Positions 32,344 to 34,301 of a stretch of DNA of 34,301 nucleotides are shown here, one piece after another. This stretch comes from JAUIBE01 sp035267185 (lineage in GTDB: Bacteria; Pseudomonadota; Gammaproteobacteria; Xanthomonadales; SZUA-36), in the NCBI GenBank assembly GCA_035267185.1, contig DATFLY010000009.1:1-34301 (forward strand), read 5' to 3'. The notes beneath the pieces were generated by a model that saw only the letters and a list, made by a program, of their open reading frames with translations, was not told the origin of the DNA and made no database searches. Within the stretch, counting starts at the first letter, position 1; each line of letters begins with the position of its first letter. Made by a program: the position numbers and the translations under genes.

Positions 32344-33515
32344 CGTTTTATCCATGCGGCCGGATCAACGGCCTTACCCTCTTTTCGAAGTTCAAAATAC
32401 AAGCCCTGGCTCATGCCGGGGTTAGTCCCTACGACCCCGATTAGCGTGCCGGGTTCGACCCAGTCGCCGACTTCGGCCAGCAGGCTCTCATTATTACCAT
32501 ACAGGCTGAGAAATCCATCGCCGTGATCAATAATGACGATCAGGCCATAGCCACGCAACCAGTCTGCGTAAGCCACCCTGCCGTATGCGACTGAGTTCAC
32601 CTCCGAACCGGGTTCTGCTCCGATCAGCCAGCCCTGCCAATGCAACGATTCTGCGCGGCGCTGGCCATAGGCATGCCTCACCCGGCCACTGGTCGGCATG
32701 GGCAGCTGGCCCTTTTGCTGTGCAACGCCAAGGTGAGCGCCAAGGTCTGCAGGTATGTCGGCCAGTGCATCTTCCAGTCGTTCTAACAGTAGAACGAGAT
32801 CCTGGCGGTTTCGTTGCAACTCCCTGAGGCGATCCTCTTCATTGTTGATCCTGTCATCCAGCGTTGCGATCAGGGAAAGTCGCGAATCACGTTGCCCTTC
32901 AAGTGCCTGCATGGTCTCGCTGATTTCCAGGGCGGTGGCTTCCAGGTCAGCAAGGGCACTATTGATACGCGCCTGAACCTCGTCAAGCTCCAGCAGTGCT
33001 TCGTACAGGCTGGCAATGTCTTCAACCTGTTGTCGATTGAAATACTCGTAATAAGCCAGCATCCGATTGATCTGGCCCGGATCATCCTGGTTGAGTATCA
33101 GCTTGAGTCTTGAATGGCGGTCGACGCGGTAGGCAGAGCGGAGTACTTCGCCAAGCTGTTGCTGGCTTTGTCCAAGGGTCGCGAGCAACTGCTGACGTTC
33201 AGTCTCAAGTATTTCCAGCTCGTTTTGTTTTTCGGATTGCTGTTCCCGGAGTTTTCTGGACGCCCGGGCAGTCTGGTCAATCTCAAGATCCAGCGTCTTG
33301 AGCTGCTGCGCCTCGTCACGATGTTCTGTGCGGGCTTCTTCAAGGCTGGTCTGCAGTTCGGCGATCTGTTCCTGCAGATCAGCCAGCTGTTTTTCAGCGT
33401 CCTCTCTTTGCCCCTGGTCCGCACTTGCAATCGAAAGATGGACTGACAAATAACTGGCAATCAGCATCCTGAACAGAGACAGACCGGGACGTGACGCGTT
33501 GAAAATGCGCAACAA
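32340..33515 (-). CDS. envC: murein hydrolase activator EnvC
   Basis: Periplasmic activator of septal amidases, recruited by FtsX. The 391 residues form a signal peptide (about 1-32), two long coiled-coil stretches (roughly 35-125 and 160-250) and a C-terminal LytM/M23 domain (about 280-390) with SLHWQGWLIGAEPGSEV, IIDHGDGFLSLYGNNESL and LYFELRKEGKAVDP. As in E. coli EnvC the HxxxD and HxH zinc ligands of active M23 enzymes are replaced, so it should be non-catalytic. Start is TTG (33513-33515), directly after the gpmI stop, with AAGAGG four bases before it; the next ATG would lose the basic n-region. It overlaps ctpA by four bases. Confidence 0.93.
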   Translation of the reverse strand: MLRIFNASRPGLSLFRMLIASYLSVHLSIASADQGQREDAEKQLADLQEQIAELQTSLEEARTEHRDEAQQLKTLDLEIDQTARASRKLREQQSEKQNELEILETERQQLLATLGQSQQQLGEVLRSAYRVDRHSRLKLILNQDDPGQINRMLAYYEYFNRQQVEDIASLYEALLELDEVQARINSALADLEATALEISETMQALEGQRDSRLSLIATLDDRINNEEDRLRELQRNRQDLVLLLERLEDALADIPADLGAHLGVAQQKGQLPMPTSGRVRHAYGQRRAESLHWQGWLIGAEPGSEVNSVAYGRVAYADWLRGYGLIVIIDHGDGFLSLYGNNESLLAEVGDWVEPGTLIGVVGTNPGMSQGLYFELRKEGKAVDPAAWIKR

Positions 33516-34301
33516 TCAGCCTCTTTTTACCAGTGAGTGACCCGTCATTTGTGCTGGCTGCGAAATCTGCAGGAGATGAAGCATGGTCGGTGCAATGTCG
33601 CGCAGTGAACCGCTTGATTCCATGTCAGTTGCGTGACCGACGAACAGCAACGGTACCGGGTTGGTGGTATGAGCGGTATGTGCCTGGCCGGATTCCTCGT
33701 CACTCATTTGCTCGACGTTTCCATGATCGGCTGTGATCAGCAATTCTCCACCAGCAGCCACGACGGCGTCACCAACCGACCCCAGCAGCGTGTCAACCGC
33801 TTCCACGGCCTTGATCGCAGCGTCCAGTTTTCCGCTGTGTCCAACCATGTCGGGGTTTGCGACGTTGCAGATAATGACATCGAATCGCCCACCAGTGATT
33901 GCCTTGACCAGCTTTTCTGTCAATTCGGGTGCGCTCATTTCCGGTTGCAGGTCATAGGTTGCAACATCCGGTGACTGAATCAGGATTCGTTCCTCACCAG
34001 GAAAGGGTTTTTCTTCGCCACCGTTCAGAAAAAAGGTCACATGGGCATACTTTTCTGTTTCCGCTATTCGAAGCTGGGTTCGACCGTGGTCAGAAAGTAC
34101 CTGGCCCAGTACCTGGTCCGGAATTTCCGCAGGAAAAGCGACGTCTGCGGGTAAATCGCTGAGGTATTCCGTCATGCAGACATAGGCTGTAAGTTTGATT
34201 GGTTCACGCGCAAACCCGGTAAAAGAAGGCTCTACAAAGGCCCGTGAAATCTGGCGTGCCCGATCTGCTCTGAAGTTGACGAAAATGACACTGTCGCCGT
34301 C
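33516..34301 (-). CDS. gpmI: 2,3-bisphosphoglycerate-independent phosphoglycerate mutase, C-terminal part (cut by window end)
   Basis: Interconverts 3- and 2-phosphoglycerate in glycolysis with bound manganese. The frame is open to the window edge, giving the last 261 residues of a ~510-residue enzyme. It begins DSVIFVNFRADRARQISRAF, continues with NVANPDMVGHSGKL (metal/phosphoserine-site aspartate and histidine) and ends with LITADHGNVEQM, holding Asp and His metal ligands, and HTTNPVPLLFVG. An internal ATG at 34175 is not the start, because the conserved FRADRAR lies upstream of it. gpmI-envC-ctpA is a known gammaproteobacterial order. Confidence 0.95.
   Translation of the reverse strand, partial: DGDSVIFVNFRADRARQISRAFVEPSFTGFAREPIKLTAYVCMTEYLSDLPADVAFPAEIPDQVLGQVLSDHGRTQLRIAETEKYAHVTFFLNGGEEKPFPGEERILIQSPDVATYDLQPEMSAPELTEKLVKAITGGRFDVIICNVANPDMVGHSGKLDAAIKAVEAVDTLLGSVGDAVVAAGGELLITADHGNVEQMSDEESGQAHTAHTTNPVPLLFVGHATDMESSGSLRDIAPTMLHLLQISQPAQMTGHSLVKRG

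Noticed and set aside
1..34301. Mobile elements, tRNA/rRNA genes, CRISPR arrays, toxin-antitoxin or defence genes
   Set aside because: I looked for cloverleaf ends, regularly spaced repeats, transposase or integrase motifs and typical defence domains on both strands and found none.

Overview
This window is a conserved chromosomal segment from an aerobic gammaproteobacterium. The evidence is gene order as well as gene content: rhlB diverging from trxA-rho, ftsE-ftsX-rpoH, gpmI-envC-ctpA, gspA-gspB and a caa3/aa3 cytochrome oxidase cluster are all gammaproteobacterial arrangements. The malate dehydrogenase is of the ~325-residue type common in xanthomonads, pseudomonads' neighbours and betaproteobacteria rather than the enterobacterial type. 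I cannot name a genus. Base composition looks even (GC somewhat above half), and I see no integrase, transposase, tRNA, rRNA, CRISPR array, prophage or defence genes.

Layout. Positions 1-872 (minus) hold the N-terminal part of a secreted gamma-glutamyltransferase. From 1051 to 5636 (plus) lies mdh-prpB-prpC-prpD, a methylcitrate-cycle operon in which mdh regenerates the oxaloacetate consumed by PrpC. A palindromic repeat sits between prpC and prpD. A small conserved membrane protein (5696-6007, minus) follows. Then come rho and trxA (minus), divergent from the DEAD-box helicase rhlB (plus), followed by ftsE-ftsX and rpoH, closed by a strong terminator at 12453-12482.

From 12506 to 23966 nearly everything is on the minus strand. 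Read in the direction of transcription it is DUF2244 - coxB (with fused cytochrome c) - coxA - 52-residue membrane protein - ctaG - coxC, then SURF1 - SCO-like membrane protein - ctaA - cyoE - gcvP. A twin-transmembrane DUF2909 gene (18753-18974) lies on the opposite strand between the two blocks. Together they encode a haem-copper oxidase, its haem O/A synthesis enzymes and its copper/haem insertion factors. GcvP, the glycine decarboxylase, is appended at the end.

From 24136 the plus strand carries putA (bifunctional proline oxidation, without the DNA-binding domain), gspA and gspB (type II secretion assembly ATPase and partner), a rhomboid protease with a TTG start, and a DUF1820 protein. 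These converge on ctpA-envC-gpmI (minus), where gpmI runs off the window end.

The window looks like core metabolism, respiration and envelope biology. I found no convincing undescribed multi-gene system. The better leads are the mdh-led prp operon with an internal palindrome, the structured rho leader, the poorly characterised small membrane proteins (5696-6007, 20451-20609, 18753-18974), and the association of a rhomboid protease with gspAB.
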